Of a DNA stretch of 64,000 bases, positions 49,153-60,840 are shown in pieces (the first letter of the stretch is position 1; each line of letters opens with the position of its first letter). The notes under the pieces were generated by a model that worked only from the letters and a program-made list of their open reading frames with translations, did no database searches and was not told where the DNA came from. The position numbers and the translations under genes are program-made. This DNA comes from Glebionis coronaria (lineage: Eukaryota; Streptophyta; Magnoliopsida; Asterales; Asteraceae): positions 402,621,275 to 402,685,274 of the forward strand of contig CM046878.1 of NCBI GenBank assembly GCA_025667525.1. The letters are read 5' to 3'.

Positions 49153-49683
49153 CTTCTCGTTTGATGCGGCGACGAGGGCTTCCAACTCAGCGATACGCTT
49201 CTCCCTTGTCTCAGCATGAAGCGCCTGCTCCTTCACCGTTGCCTCAGCAGTCAATAACGCCGCTTGCAAGGATGTGATGGTCTTCTCGTTCTTTACGACC
49301 AATGCCTCTCGGCGGGCTATCCTTTGTCGGCACGGCTCACATTGGTGAGGGCCTTGATCAGTCGGCGTCTCAGTGCGGCGCCCACCGTTACCTGATGTGC
49401 GGATGACACATCAAACTGTTCAATCAAGCCCTCATGGTCTAGTTCATCTAAATCCTGGGCAAGGGCAGGCGGGGTGATGTGTTCGATGAATTCCGAACAC
49501 TCTGATTCGGCCTCCAGCCGTGTCAAGCTTGATAGGTTCCAGGCTAGACGCAAGCTCTCCTCTGGCCCCTCGCGGCACGGTTTCTTGGCATTGGTGGTGG
49601 TGGGTGAAGGGGGATTGTTAGTAGCCACGGGGGATGGATTTCTCCCCACCTCTTCTCCTTGAGTTGCGACCGCCGGATTTACC

Positions 49684-49765
49684 CTGTCATTAAAACAAAA
49701 AGGGGAAATTTTTAGTCTACATATATCATATGAGGATACAAATCATAGTCAGGATGGGTACTTAC
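49684..49765 (-). other. Intron 2 of the antisense gene (82 nt)
   Basis: Minus strand: CACCTC|GTAAGT, a consensus donor, to AATGACAG|GGTAAAT. Splicing removes an immediate in-frame TAA and joins a long open frame. Confidence 0.75.
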
Positions 49766-50294
49766 GAGGTGCCAGTAGCAGGGTCTGGGTCGGTAGGAGC
49801 TACGGCGCTCACAGGGGCGACACGTAGAACTGGCCCTTCCATGATCGGGGTAGGGTCGGCTTGACCAGTCATGGTGCTGCCATCTCCTTGATACTGAGGA
49901 TGGTCTTTCTGCAACTTCTTGGGAGGAGCATTCGCAACTCCGGCATCTTCCCCAGTCTTTCTCGCCACACGCCTGGTTGTTTTTCTCTTTTTTGAAGTAA
50001 GTGTGGTGGATCCGGAAGCTTGCGTGGTGTCTTCATTCGGGTCGCGCTCCTCCTCCTGGTTAATGGTGCCTCCCTCCAGCAAGGGGTCGTCGCCATCTTC
50101 GTTATGAAAGTCCAATGGGGACTTCTCGATAACAGGCTCTTCTTCGTCCGACCTGGGTTCGGTTGTCTCCTCCAGTGGAATCGTACGGTCGGCTAAAGCT
50201 TCTAGCAAGGGGAGCTCATTCGGCTTTAACGGCCGGAATCCTTCCCTCACCTTCATGGGGTCGCCTTGACGAATCAATCCGTGAAGGTTCATCT

Positions 50295-50378
50295 CTGCAA
50301 ATGATTGTAGAAGTATATGGGTTAGTAACATTTTAAGCATATGCGACAGATCGAATTTACAAGATATATATGACCTAC
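50295..50378 (-). other. Intron 1 of the antisense gene (84 nt)
   Basis: Minus strand: GCGAGG|GTAGGTC to TTTGCAG|AGATG. It is 28 codons long without a stop, so retention would insert an in-frame segment instead of ending translation. Confidence 0.65.
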
Positions 50379-51072
50379 CCTCGCCCTGTTCCGTTAAGAA
50401 GCACGGATATAAGTCATCCCTCCCAAAGTAACGGCGACTTATCCCTACCAAGCACAGAAAGTTCTCCGGCAACCCTCTATGAAATTCCGTGCGATGGGTA
50501 TCTAGTATTTTCAGGTCCCGGCTACTATAATCTTTGGGTTTGGGCGGATAGTCTTTTGGGGCCTTGGTTTTAAGTACGAAGGGGGTGGGGAATACTTTTT
50601 CATCTACAAAGAAGTAATGGTCGTACCAGTTCTTCAGGGAGTCAAGGGGCTTCCTATATGTCATCGGGGCATTGCCGGGTCGTTTCTTGAACGACAACCA
50701 CCCGTTCACTAACTGGGGAAAGTAGAAAGCCCTAAAGAGGTTCACGGTGGGGGTTACCCTACAGGTATGGCATGTAATCTCAAACTGGTTGATTTTACAC
50801 GCCCCTATACAGTGGAGCTGGGTGATATGAAAGTCATAGTACAAAAGAAGGTCTACTAAGAACTTAGACAACGGAATACGGTAGTTGGCTGAGTCAAACA
50901 GGCGTGTGTATATGCCTATTTTCCCCGCCGGGGCATCCGTAATAGCTTCACCATCACCCGGAAAGGTGGGGTGTACGCTTTCGGGCACGTAATACTTCGA
51001 CAGGAAGTCGAGGTATTTCTCCCCCGACATCACATTCAGGACATCCGTGATGAGGGGGTTATCCTTGACCAT

Positions 51073-51685
51073 AATTTATGAAAAGGTTTTTAAGGGCGTG
51101 GTAATCTAACCTGCGGTGACGGATATCCGTGGAAAAGAAGGCAAAAGTTTTTGAAGGAAAAAGCTTGAAGTTAACAATGGCGGAAAAATGAGTGAGTTGT
51201 GTGTGTAACATACACGCATACTCACTCTTATATAGGGTGGCCTCGGTTTCCGAGGTGCCATGGATCTTTGAAACGTGTCAGTCACATTTCCTATCCAATG
51301 GATAGGATTTCTGACATTTCTGTAACGTCAGTAGGGGACCCACGGGTCACTTCTTAAACAGTTTCGCGTGGCTCGAGGGTGATCAGTAATCATGCACTTT
51401 TTGCAGACATGCGACTGGATTGTTGAATATCATTAATGCGACTGGATTCTTGTCGGGTTATGCGGCTCTTACGTAAGACCGTATTAAATGTTGCATTTAA
51501 TTTGTCTCGGCCATTGCGTGCGGCTGAGGTAGTATTCATTAAAGTATATTCATACGACCGGTTGCCACGTGCGGCCGGAACAAATTTTCTAGTATCATTT
51601 CCTAGGCCTTTCTTGATATGACCGGAGAGCAGCTGGATAGTCTAGAGGTTACGCCTACGGCTGTAACAACTAGACTGGGGGGACA
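51073..51685 (-). promoter_or_regulatory. Promoter region of the antisense gene
   Basis: A minus-strand TATATAAG at 51234-51227, about 155 nt upstream of the ATG, is well placed as a TATA box. A G-box CACGTG lies at 51566-51571. The polypurine tract GACTGGGGGGACA at about 51673-51685 closes the element body before the 3' LTR. Confidence 0.6.
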
Positions 51686-52258
51686 TGATGACGTATAGTC
51701 CCCAAACCGGGTCATGGGCCCGGCTCACGGGTACTACCCGTATCCGGCCCATCACAGATGGGTGGATAAATGTCATTCAGGCTTATGGGCTTGAGTGAAC
51801 AGTGCCTGCACATGTGTGCGGCCCACGGCCCAAGGCGGCCGACATAAGATCAGACAGAATAATATTCTGTCTAGGTATATCTTAATCCTAATACGAAGAG
51901 ATATTCATTACCAGAATTAGAAGATAACAATCATTCTAATTCTGGTGCTTATCTCTTCCTTGGGGCCGAAGGATCAGTGAAAGCCCACTGGGGTTTCACT
52001 GCCTATAAAAGGAACCCCCAAGGGTTCCACAAAGGTATTACGACTTATACTCTAAACTCACATATAACCCTAAACCGATTACTTACTCTCACGCCGGAGT
52101 CTAATCGTGGGAAACCTTCCCACGGTAAGCTTAACGCGTGTTGTTTAGTGTGCAGGATCCCAACCAGACGATTCACTTGGTGCAGGAGCCGGAGCCCAGC
52201 CAACCCGAATTAAGCCTAATTCGGGTCTAGCAAGGATCAACCAACTTTTGCATCAACA
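51686..52258 (+). repeat. Tat 3' LTR
   Basis: Same length as the 5' LTR; about five substitutions seen. TATA at 52004-52010. TAAAC follows at 52259. Confidence 0.93.
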
Positions 52259-52985
52259 TAAACCTCTTCCTGAAAATATGGAATATGCGTTTCTTCACGA
52301 AGAAAAAATACTGCCTGTAATTATTTCATCCTGACTTTCAGAAGAACACTAAAACGATATAATTGAAGTTCTCAAGAAGCATAAACAAGCTTTTTCTTGG
52401 AAGACTTCTGGTATTCCTGGCATATGTCCATCGTTCTGTAAACACAAAATCCAACTTTTGGATAACAAGAAACCGATTGTTGAAATACATCAAAGATTAA
52501 ATCCTAACATGAAGGACGTTGTTAAAAAGAGATCCTTAAACTCCTCGATTCTAGAATAATCTACCCGATCGCAGATAGGCCCTGGGTTAGTCCTATTCAT
52601 TGTGTACCTAAAAAGGGAGGTATCACTGTAGTAACTAACGAGAACAATGAGTTAGTACCAACACGAAGCATCACCCGATGGAGAGTTTGTATTGAATATC
52701 AAAAATTGAATGACGCAACTGCGAAAGATCATTTTCCTTTACCCTTTATGGATCAAATGTTAGAAAGACTCGTAAGGAATCAATACTTTTGTTTCCTTGA
52801 TGGTTTTTCTGGATATTTTCAAATCCCAATCAATTCTATGGATCAAAGAAAACCACATTTACTTTTCCATTTGGGACTTACGCGTATAGGCGCATGCCTT
52901 TTGGCCTATGCAATGCACCTACTACTTTTCAGAGGTGTATGATTGCAATTTTTCACAATATGATTGAAGAATCAGTCTAACTCTT
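52259..52985 (+). pseudogene. pol: Athila-2 reverse transcriptase fragment
   Basis: Continues the frame interrupted at 41346. Visible RT signatures: WVSPIHCVPKKGG, CIEYQKLND (where CIDYRKLND is usual, so a catalytic aspartate position is changed), LPFMDQMLERL and FSGYFQIPI. Frameshifts are near 52530 and 52848. The sequence stops before the YMDD-like catalytic loop, where Athila-3 begins. CTCTT at 52981-52985 should be the left target duplication of Athila-3. Confidence 0.88.
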
Positions 52986-53155
52986 TGATATAAGCTAAAT
53001 TACTCATATCAATTATATCATAAAACAATGAATATATGCAATTAATGTATCAAAAATGCCTTGTATATGTTGTTTTGTTGTTTTGATGTGTGTAGGTACC
53101 AAGTTCGCGAAAACCGGCAAATATCGGCACGAGTTTGAAGAAAAAGATTGAAGAA

Positions 53156-53401
53156 GCCCAAATCGAGCTCGACTTTAGCGGATTTCATCATTTGTCAAGT
53201 TTATGGGCCAGGTGGGTCCCACATTGAACTGTTGGGCTCATAAGCCCGTTATCAAATCAAGTTATCTAAATGGTTTGAACTAAAACCCAAATCAAACGGC
53301 CCAAAGGGAATAATATACTACACGGATGTGAAATAGTTTGGGCCAAAAGCCCAACACCATAAATAAGGAACGAATGAACTAAATATTGGGCCTTAGGGTT
53401 T
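53156..53401. promoter_or_regulatory. TGGGCY cluster with telobox in the Athila-3 LTR
   Basis: About seven TGGGCC/TGGGCT or reverse-complement motifs in 240 nt, ending with TTAGGGTTT at 53393-53401. The arrangement parallels Athila-1. Confidence 0.45.
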
Positions 53402-54042
53402 GGTATTTTGAGAAGCTATTTACTCATCAAACGTGTATATACACGTTACAAACTCACACTTACTCATTTCCAGTCAAACGTGTACACACCCACACGTTTT
53501 CTCCCATTTACTTTCTCTCATAAATAAATAAAACGTATCCACATCCATTCATTTATTATCACACAATAAATAATCCTCATTCACTCATTTCTCACACACG
53601 GATTAAATAATACCATCGATACTATCTATGTGACCATCTTCTTCACCCCATCTCACAATAACCAGTAACAAAAGTTACTATTCACAAACCCTAAGTTTAT
53701 TAATTCATCAAATTAACAAAGGGCTTTTGTTCACACGCTTGATTCAAGTGTGTGGGAAATAAAAGCCCCAATTTTAAGGAAGAGAAAGGATGGAAGGGCT
53801 TGGCTACGTGGCTGTTTTTCATAGGATGATACACCTCATTCTCCTAAATCAACCAATCAGGAGGAAACAAACTAACACAACTAGCACACACGGATGCCAC
53901 GTTGGCAATCCGTGTGCTAGTGTGTGATTTTCAACCGTATGATCAACCAAGAGAGAGAGAATAAAGATCTAAGGGCTCAAAATGAAGAGGAATATGCCAA
54001 GAAAGATGTGAATATTCTTCCCCAGCAAAGCCTTGGGATGGC

Positions 54043-54049
54043 TATAAAA
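54043..54049 (+). promoter_or_regulatory. Athila-3 LTR TATA box
   Basis: TATAAAA within GGCTATAAAAACCC, about 1,060 nt from the LTR start, in line with the Athila-1 TATA position. Confidence 0.65.
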
Positions 54050-55320
54050 ACCCTCAATTTACTTGTAATTTTCATCCTTTTCTTTACTTTAAAGTTATTA
54101 TGTAGAAATAGTTCTAGGATTAATCTTGTATTTCTTTTTATGAAGTCTTGTAATATTTGTGGAAAATTAATAAAAGATTCAGTCGTTTGATTTAAATGCG
54201 TGTCTCGTTTTTTATTGTTTAAAGTGATATATGAATTAATTATTATTACTGTATCACATAATAATGTTTGTGATGTTAAGTATAAGCTAATTGATAGCTT
54301 AAATTTAATATCAAAAGTGAAAAGGGATTTAAGTTTTTTCCCCACTGGAAGAAATAAAAAAATGGTGAAACTGTTTATGGTGTTGGTGGTTCGTTACATG
54401 GTGGTGTAGATGCGGTAAACTTGGTCAGCTCAACGCTGCACCACGTCTCAACGGATATCTCAAAAAGGTGCATTTTTCTTTTCAATTTTATGTTATTTAG
54501 TTTATTAAAATTAGATGTTTATATGGTTTAATGTTTAGGATATAAATATGTTTTTAATCTGCTTAATATTTGTAGTTTGGATATGAATTTGCTTGTTTAG
54601 TTAAATCTGACATGATATTAGTTTATAGTATGTTGATGTGAATTCGTACATTATTGATGTTGATTTCTGGGCTGATTAAATCTTTTTGATTGCTTGTTTT
54701 GACTTGAAGTTTTCGAGTTTCATGATATTTGATATTAGGTCTGATAATAGGACTGTTAGAAATTTGATATTATTGGTTTGGATTTGAAACTGTCTTTTAA
54801 GTCAAGTGATTTATTTGCTCTAATGTTCAGATGATAAGACTGGGGTAAAATTGTTATTCTGCTAGAAGCTTTTGCTGATTTGGATGTTTAAGAATTTACT
54901 CTTTTATTGAATCAGTATTTTAGATTGAAAATCTATTTTAGGTTGACTGATGTTGCTTATTCGACCCTCATAGTTTGGTATGAACAGGTTCATGATTGTT
55001 TGAATTTGTTCCTGTTGATTTGTAGTAGTTTTATTGTTGTGATTGCTTGGGCTAGAAGACCTGAAATGGGTATTTTAGGTCTTAGTATGTTTAATCTGAT
55101 AAATGCTGCTAGTTGATCAATGTGTTGCTGTAAACTTAACCTGATTTTTATTTCAATTTTGCTCTGTTATTGTTCATGCTTTAAGCTATCAGATCCATTT
55201 GATCTGATTAGCTCATAAGCTGATTCCTATCAGCTTTTCTATAAAATTTGTGTAATATAAGTCACTTCCTGTGACTGATAGTTGTTACTGTTAAAAAAAG
55301 ATTAATAATAAAAAAATCTG

Positions 55321-55393
55321 TCCCAAGTGAGTCTCGACCTCGAGACCTCACGTTCAACACGCTTCGACTTTACCATCTGACCTAATGCTCTCT
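55321..55393 (-). tRNA. Degenerate tRNA-like sequence in the Athila-3 LTR, antisense to the element
   Basis: The minus strand has an A-box-like TAGGTCAGATGG (55384-55373). The B-box region is rearranged into AGGTCGAGACTC, inside a hairpin GTCTCG-AGGT-CGAGAC. Flanks align with the Athila-1 copy (GAGCATT before, ACTTGGGACA-like after), so both descend from one ancestral insertion. Not a functional tRNA. Confidence 0.4.
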
Positions 55394-56109
55394 TTAATTT
55401 TAGTTTGCACCATTTATTTTTTATACGTATTTTAATTTTGACTTTTCAGCTCTAGTAAAACGTTTTGTTTAATTAGTTTTGCAATATTATACTTTTTATT
55501 AAATAAAAGTTTAATTAATTAGGTTAAAAATAATTAGTATAAAATAAATAAAAAAATTTAAAAAATGTTTTTAATTTATTTAAAAAGCTTAATTAGTTTA
55601 TTTTTAATTAACTAGATTTTTATAATTTTAGATTTAAATAATATTAGTTTTAAAATAGATATGTTTTAAGTATTTTTTTTATAAAGATAATTAGTTTAAA
55701 AAGTTAATTAGATTTTTAATAGTGTAAAAGTAATTTTTATTATACAGAATCATTTTTTTATAGATTTTCAAATTAGTTTAAATTTAAAATAGTTTCAAAT
55801 TTAAGTAATTAATTTAGATTTAAATAATAGCGGGGTTTACGATTCATGCACTTTAGGATAATTTTAAATAGTTTAAAATTGGTAGATTTTAATTCTAGTT
55901 TAAAAACCGAAAACCAATTCAAATCAATTGTCCAAAACGAAACAAAACGTCTCAAATTCACTCGATCTTCGTGTACAACGAACTTGGTTCATCACGTGTT
56001 TAATTGAATTCGTCATTGGTAATATTAGTCTATTACTTTTTCCTAAAGGTAATTTTCTAATTTACCCTATAACGTATCCAAATTATCACTAAACTATCCA
56101 CGACACATC

Positions 56110-56786
56110 AAAAATTTTGTCGCCGCTGCCGGGGATCTTGTGTACGATTCGTCTTTGTGGAGATTTGTTGATCCTTGATTTGAAGACCCTTTCCGTCCTC
56201 GGAAAGTTTTGTTATTTTTCTATTATATAGTATGTATCGTTTTTCTTGTTTTTTGTGAATATTATATTGTATTACGTAGCACAATAAATTTACATACTTA
56301 TCAAATAAGGCCTTAGTTGGGATTTCATCACCTAGCTATTGTAGTCGAATCCAAAACAAAAATAAAAGGCAAAATATATAAATACTAATAAGAAGTTTGA
56401 ACTCGATTTATAAAAACTATAAGGTGGATATAAGACGACGTGCTATAAAAGGCCGTCTAAGGAAAAAGGTTTTTAAGTGCTTTGTGCCACCTCGTTTGCC
56501 CGCTTGCTTGTGCGTATATTGAGAGGGACAACCTATTATTGGTTTGCCGACTCAAGTAGTAATAAATCTTATTTTTGTTGTTTACCTATTGAACCTCGAG
56601 ACGTTTAGGTTTTCACCTATCGTTTCAAAGTCGACCGAGGGTAATTTACTTCTATAGTAGTTATCCTTATTCCTTGTTTTTTATCGATCATTTTTTATTG
56701 AGCAATACCAAATAAAATACCAAAAATAATCTTCTTCTTGTCTAAATTCTTTTCTTCAATCCTCTAAATTCTCGTCTTTGTAGTGT
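56110..56786 (+). other. Athila-3 leader with PBS at 56118-56135
   Basis: The PBS reads TGTCGCCGCTGCCGGGGA, with T at the third base where Athila-1 and Athila-2 have G. The rest is a noncoding leader matching Athila-1. Confidence 0.85.
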
Positions 56787-58512
56787 ATGCAATTACGTTC
56801 TTCTCGTCTTGTGATTGATTTTAATAGGCTTGAAAATATTCCTCGTAGAAATAGAAATCGTCAATAACGAATAGTGGAACCCGAGCTTCCACCTATTGTT
56901 GTAGAGATGGCTGATAACCGAACAATGAAGGAATTGCCCCGTGCACCCACCGAAGGGTATGGGGAAGAAATCGTTGTGCCGGCTATTTTGGCGGATCATT
57001 TTGAGATTAAGACGGGTCTTTTATCGCTCATTCGTGCCGACCAATTTCATGGCAATGAGACCGATAGCCCGCATTCTCACATTCGGAATTTTCATCGAAT
57101 TACCTCGACTCTCAAGTTTAGAGATGTGCCGAATGACGTGATTAAGCTCATGCTTTTTCCGTACTCGCTCGAGGGTAATGCTAAGATTTGGTATGAGAAA
57201 GAACCACCGGGTTCGATCTTAACATGGGATGAGGGATGATTTAGTGTCTAAGTTTATGAATTATTTCTTTCCACCATCTAAGACAACACACTTTAAGAAC
57301 GAGATCACTAGATTTGAACAAAAAGTGCATGAATCGTTTGGGGTTGCATGGGAAAGATTTAAAGATTTGTTGAGACAATGTCCACACCATGGTTTCTCGG
57401 AATTGCATCAAATAAATACTTTTCATAATGGGCTTAATATGATTGAACAAGATTCTTTAAATGTCGTCGCGGGTGGTAATCTTTTGAGAAAAACTCCGAG
57501 AGACGCGTGGAGAATAATTGAGGATAAGTCTAGAGCACAATATTCACGAAACAAACCGCTTGTTTCCAATGTGAATTCATCTAATATCGAGATTGCTAGA
57601 TTGGAATCTAAGATTGACACGCTTTTGAATGAGTTTAGGAATAATCCTCATGGATCGATTAATATGGTTGAGAGTTTTTGTGTATCATATGGTGGAGCAC
57701 ATCCTAATTATGCTTGTTTAACCACGGAGTTTGATCAAGCTAATGCTTTTGCCGCGACGGGAACTTATGGCTCTAACGGTCAAGTTACTCGTCAAAATTA
57801 TGTTGCTCCACCGGTTCAAAATAGGTACAACAATGGAAACAATTGGAATAATTTTAACCGTGGTAACCAAGGGAATTACAATCAAGGAAATGGGTTTAAT
57901 GCTAATCAAAACAATCAAGGTTTTCAAAGCAATAATCAAAATGATTTGTCAAGCTACATGAAAACGAATGAGGCAAATTTAAAAGCTTTTCAAAACAACA
58001 TTCAAGGACAAATGGCAACTTTGAAAAATGAGTTTCAAAATACGATTAAAGGGAAAAACAATAAGATTGAGCTTAATCAACAAAGAATTGAACAAAGATT
58101 TGAGCAAATGTTTGAGCAAAGTCAAAATCGTATGCAACAAAGTATGGAACAAGGTCAAAATAAATTGCTTTCGATGTTTGAATCTTTTATGACCAAACCT
58201 TCCTCGTCTTCGGGTGGTTTACCTAGCAACACCATTCCAAACCCGAAGGGTGAGATGAAAGCCATAACCACACGTAGTGGGAAAGCTTTAGACGGACCTT
58301 TGCTTCCACGTGTGAGTACCTCTCCGGTGAGGGAAGTGGAGCAAGAACCCGAGGTGGTTAAAGAAAAGGAAATTCCTATTCCACCAAAGGTAGAACAATT
58401 GTCTATTCCGGAACCCGAGCTTCCGAAGACTAAACCCACACTACCCTACCCTTCGAGACTTACCAAAGAGAAGCTCCGCGAAAAGACAAATGCTCAAAAG
58501 GTTGATGAATGA
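56787..58512 (+). pseudogene. gag: Athila-3 gag, broken
   Basis: Start at 56787 (MQLRSSRLVIDF). A TAA at about 56866 replaces a glutamine codon. The N-terminal part then runs to 57239, where a 7-nt GAGGGAT duplication shifts the frame. The 57229-58512 ORF holds capsid motifs ([21 protein letters not shown]), an altered knuckle ([13 protein letters not shown], with the second cysteine changed), the N/G/Q-rich tract (about 57820-57950) and Q/M-rich helical repeats. The reading frame ends just after a deletion that removed about 31 codons present in Athila-1. Confidence 0.9.
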
Positions 58513-60840
58513 TAAGGAGAAATTAGTTGAAGTATCTACATCCTTAAATGAAATTTGTTCCGCGGTTCTCTCTAAAAAGTTTCCCAAAAAGATTGGAGAC
58601 CCCGGTCAATTTTTGATACCATGTGATTTCCCTAATATGGAAGAATTCTTAGCATTAGCCGATCTAGGCGCTAGCATTAACTTGATGCCTCTTTCCGTAT
58701 GGAAAAGGTTATCACTTCCCGAGCTTTCACCTACTAAGATGACTATCGAGCTAGCGGATCGATCGATCGCCTTTCCAAAAGGTATAGCCGAAGACGTATT
58801 AGTCAAAGTAGGAAAGCTCATCTTCCCTGTGGATTTTGTAATTTGTGATTATCCGGAAAATTCTCGTGTGCCTCTCATTTTGGGAAGACCATTTTTAAAT
58901 ACGGCTAGTTCTTTAGTTGACATGAGAGAGGGAAAATTGACTTTACGTTTTGATGATGAAAGTATCACTCTTAATGTTGGTAATATCTCGAAGTTTTCTT
59001 CCGAAGACGACGAGGAATCAATCAATCAAATCAATGTGATTGATGTTGCTAGCGAAGAGGTTTCGCAAGATATGCTTGGTTTTTCGGATACTTCTAAAAG
59101 TGGCAATCCCACTTCATCGAATCCTATTATCTCTTTGGCTAAACCTCCACTCACTCCATTTGAGGGAGGTGACTTCGTTCTTGAAGAGCTTGAGAATAAT
59201 GGTTATTCAAAAATCGATAAGGAGATTGATGATTATCTTAGCACACCATTTGATCCTAGTGAGTTTGATAGTGAGAATTTTGATCCCGAGGGAGATATTG
59301 AGTTGATTGAGAAATTGTTGAATTTGGATCCTTTTGAATCACCACCTATGGAACTAAAAGTTGTGAGTGCTAATGAAACTAAAGTGAAAACATCTATTGA
59401 GGAAGCACCCGAATTAGAACTTAAGGAGTTACCCACTCATTTGGAGTATGGTTTTCTTGAGGGATCGGATAAGTTACCGGTGATTATTGCTAAGGGATTA
59501 AAGGAAAACGAAAAGGATGAACTTATCAAAGTGCTTAAGAAACATAAACAGGCCATTGCATGGAAAATCTCCAACATTAAGGGTATAGATCCCAAGTTTT
59601 GTACTCATAAAATTCTAATGGAGGATGATTATAAACCCGCTATCCAAAATCAAAGAAGGGTCAATCCAAAGATTCATGAGGTGATCAAAAAGGAAATCAC
59701 TAAACTTCTAGACGCCGGAATGATCTACCCTATCTCGGATAGTCCATGGGTTAGCCCCGTGCATTGTGTTCCAAAGAAAGGAGGAATGACGGTTGTTACT
59801 AATGAGGATAATGAATTGATTCCTACTAGACTTGTGACCGGTTGGCGTGTTTGTATTGATTATAGGAAACTTAATGATGCCACTAGGAAGGATCATTTTC
59901 CATTACCTTTTATGGATCAAATGTTAGAGAGACTAGCGGGGAATGAATTCTATTGCTTTTTGGATGGATTTTACGGCTATTTCCAAATACCCATTGACCC
60001 TCGTGATCAAGAAAAGACCACATTCACTTGTCCTTATGGAACATTTGCTTATCATCGCATGCCTTTTGGACTATGCAATGCTCCGGGGACGTTCCAAAGG
60101 TGCATGATGGCCATTTTCCATGATATGATCGAGAAAACCATGGAAGTCTTCATGGATGACTTTTCGGTTTTTGGGGAATCTTTCATTTCATGTCTCTCTA
60201 ACCTTGAAAGAATGTTGCAACATTGTGAGGAAACGAATCTTGTGCTTAATTATGAAAAATGTCACTTCATGTGCAAAGAGGGAATTGTGTTAGGACATAA
60301 GATCTCTAAGGCCGGTATTGAGGTTGATAGGGCTAAAATCGACGTGATTGCCAAATTTCCTCCACCCACCACCGTTAAGGGAGTAAGGAGTTTTCTTGGC
60401 CATGCCGGCTTCTATCGACGTTTTATACAAGACTTCTCTAAGATAGCTCGGCCTATGACCCATCTTTTGGAAAAAGAGACTCCTTTCATCTTTTCGGATG
60501 AGTGTATTAAAGCCTTTGAGATGCTTAAAAGAAAGTTAACTGAATCTCTAATCTTGGTTGCCCCGGATTGGGACCTACCTTTTGAAATTATGTGTGATGC
60601 TAGTGATTATACGGTAGGTGCGGTTTTGGGGCAACGTAAATCAAAACACTTCTTGCCTATACACTATGCAAGTAAGACTATGACGGATGCTCAAACAAAG
60701 TACACTACAACGGAAAAGGAGCTACTTGCCGTTGTGTATGCTTTTGAAAAGTTTAGACCATATCTCGTCTTGTCTCAAACCATAGTGTATACGCACCACT
60801 CGGCTATCAAATATCTTCTTAATAAAATGCTAAGCCGAGG
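58490..60840 (+). pseudogene. pol: Athila-3 protease-RT-RNase H, frameshifted at the end
   Basis: A long open stretch in one frame: protease ADLGAS (about residue 60) and LILGRPF, an acidic E/D-rich linker (about residues 160-310), RT with CIDYRKLND (about 454) and catalytic FMDDFSVFG (about 554), and RNase H CDASDY (about 702). Around 60823 a 4-nt deletion relative to Athila-1 changes frame after KYLLNK, and the last 55 or so codons to 61009 are out of frame. Apart from that the enzymes look intact, and this is the best-preserved Athila pol in the window. Confidence 0.92.

Larger units (their letters stand above)
48323..51072 (-). pseudogene. Antisense multi-exon gene of the Tat element, with frameshifts
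   Basis: ATG at 51072. Exon 1 (51072-50379) and exon 2 (50294-49766) carry a domain with KYYVPESVHP, IPLSKFLVDLLLYY, FEITCHTCRVTPTV and NGWLSFKKR, resembling the plant 'putative gypsy type transposon' family often found antisense in Tat elements. Acidic and K/R-rich segments follow. Exon 3 (49683-49153) and exon 4 (49055-48323) are A/E/K-rich and probably coiled coil (ITSLQAALLTAEATVKEQ). Introns at 50378-50295, 49765-49684 and 49152-49056 are GT-AG and keep frame. Frameshifts near 49325 and 48850 interrupt it. Function is unknown; a nuclear or DNA-associated role is only a guess. Confidence 0.75.
41347..52258 (+). mobile_element. Young Tat-type Ty3/Gypsy element (10.9 kb), duplication TAAAC
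   Basis: Identical-length 573-bp LTRs (41347-41919 and 51686-52258) with about five differences by eye, a PBS at 41923, polypurine tract at about 51672-51685, and TAAAC on both sides (41342-41346 and 52259-52263). The Tat clade is supported by the RT style (CVDFTDLNKACP, YVDDLV), a second RNase H domain, the GG-type protease motif and an antisense ORF in the 3' part. It inserted between protease and RT of Athila-2. Confidence 0.94.
34684..52985 (+). mobile_element. Athila-2: old Athila-type relic hosting two later elements
   Basis: Pieces: 5' LTR remnant (34684-35188 and 38498-38539), PBS 38546-38563, decayed gag and protease (38774-41346), RT fragment (52259-52985). The protein frame reads across the Tat insertion (an ELK tail before, PLPEN after), proving one element. 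It is cut in RT by Athila-3 at 52986, with RNase H, integrase and 3' LTR presumably beyond the window. It is a different Athila family from Athila-1 and -3. The chromovirus relic to its left probably inserted in its 5' LTR. Confidence 0.82.
52986..56109 (+). repeat. Athila-3 5' LTR (3124 bp)
   Basis: Starts TGATATAAGC and ends CACATCA. It shares with the Athila-1 LTR the terminal inverted-repeat region, TGGGCY and telobox cluster, the repeat CACGTTGGCAATCCGTGTGC, TATA box and antisense tRNA-like sequence, but other parts are quite divergent. The block 55400-55850 is extremely AT-rich. The ORFs at 53924-54190 and 54907-55116 lack homologues in Athila-1 and are not called. Confidence 0.9.
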
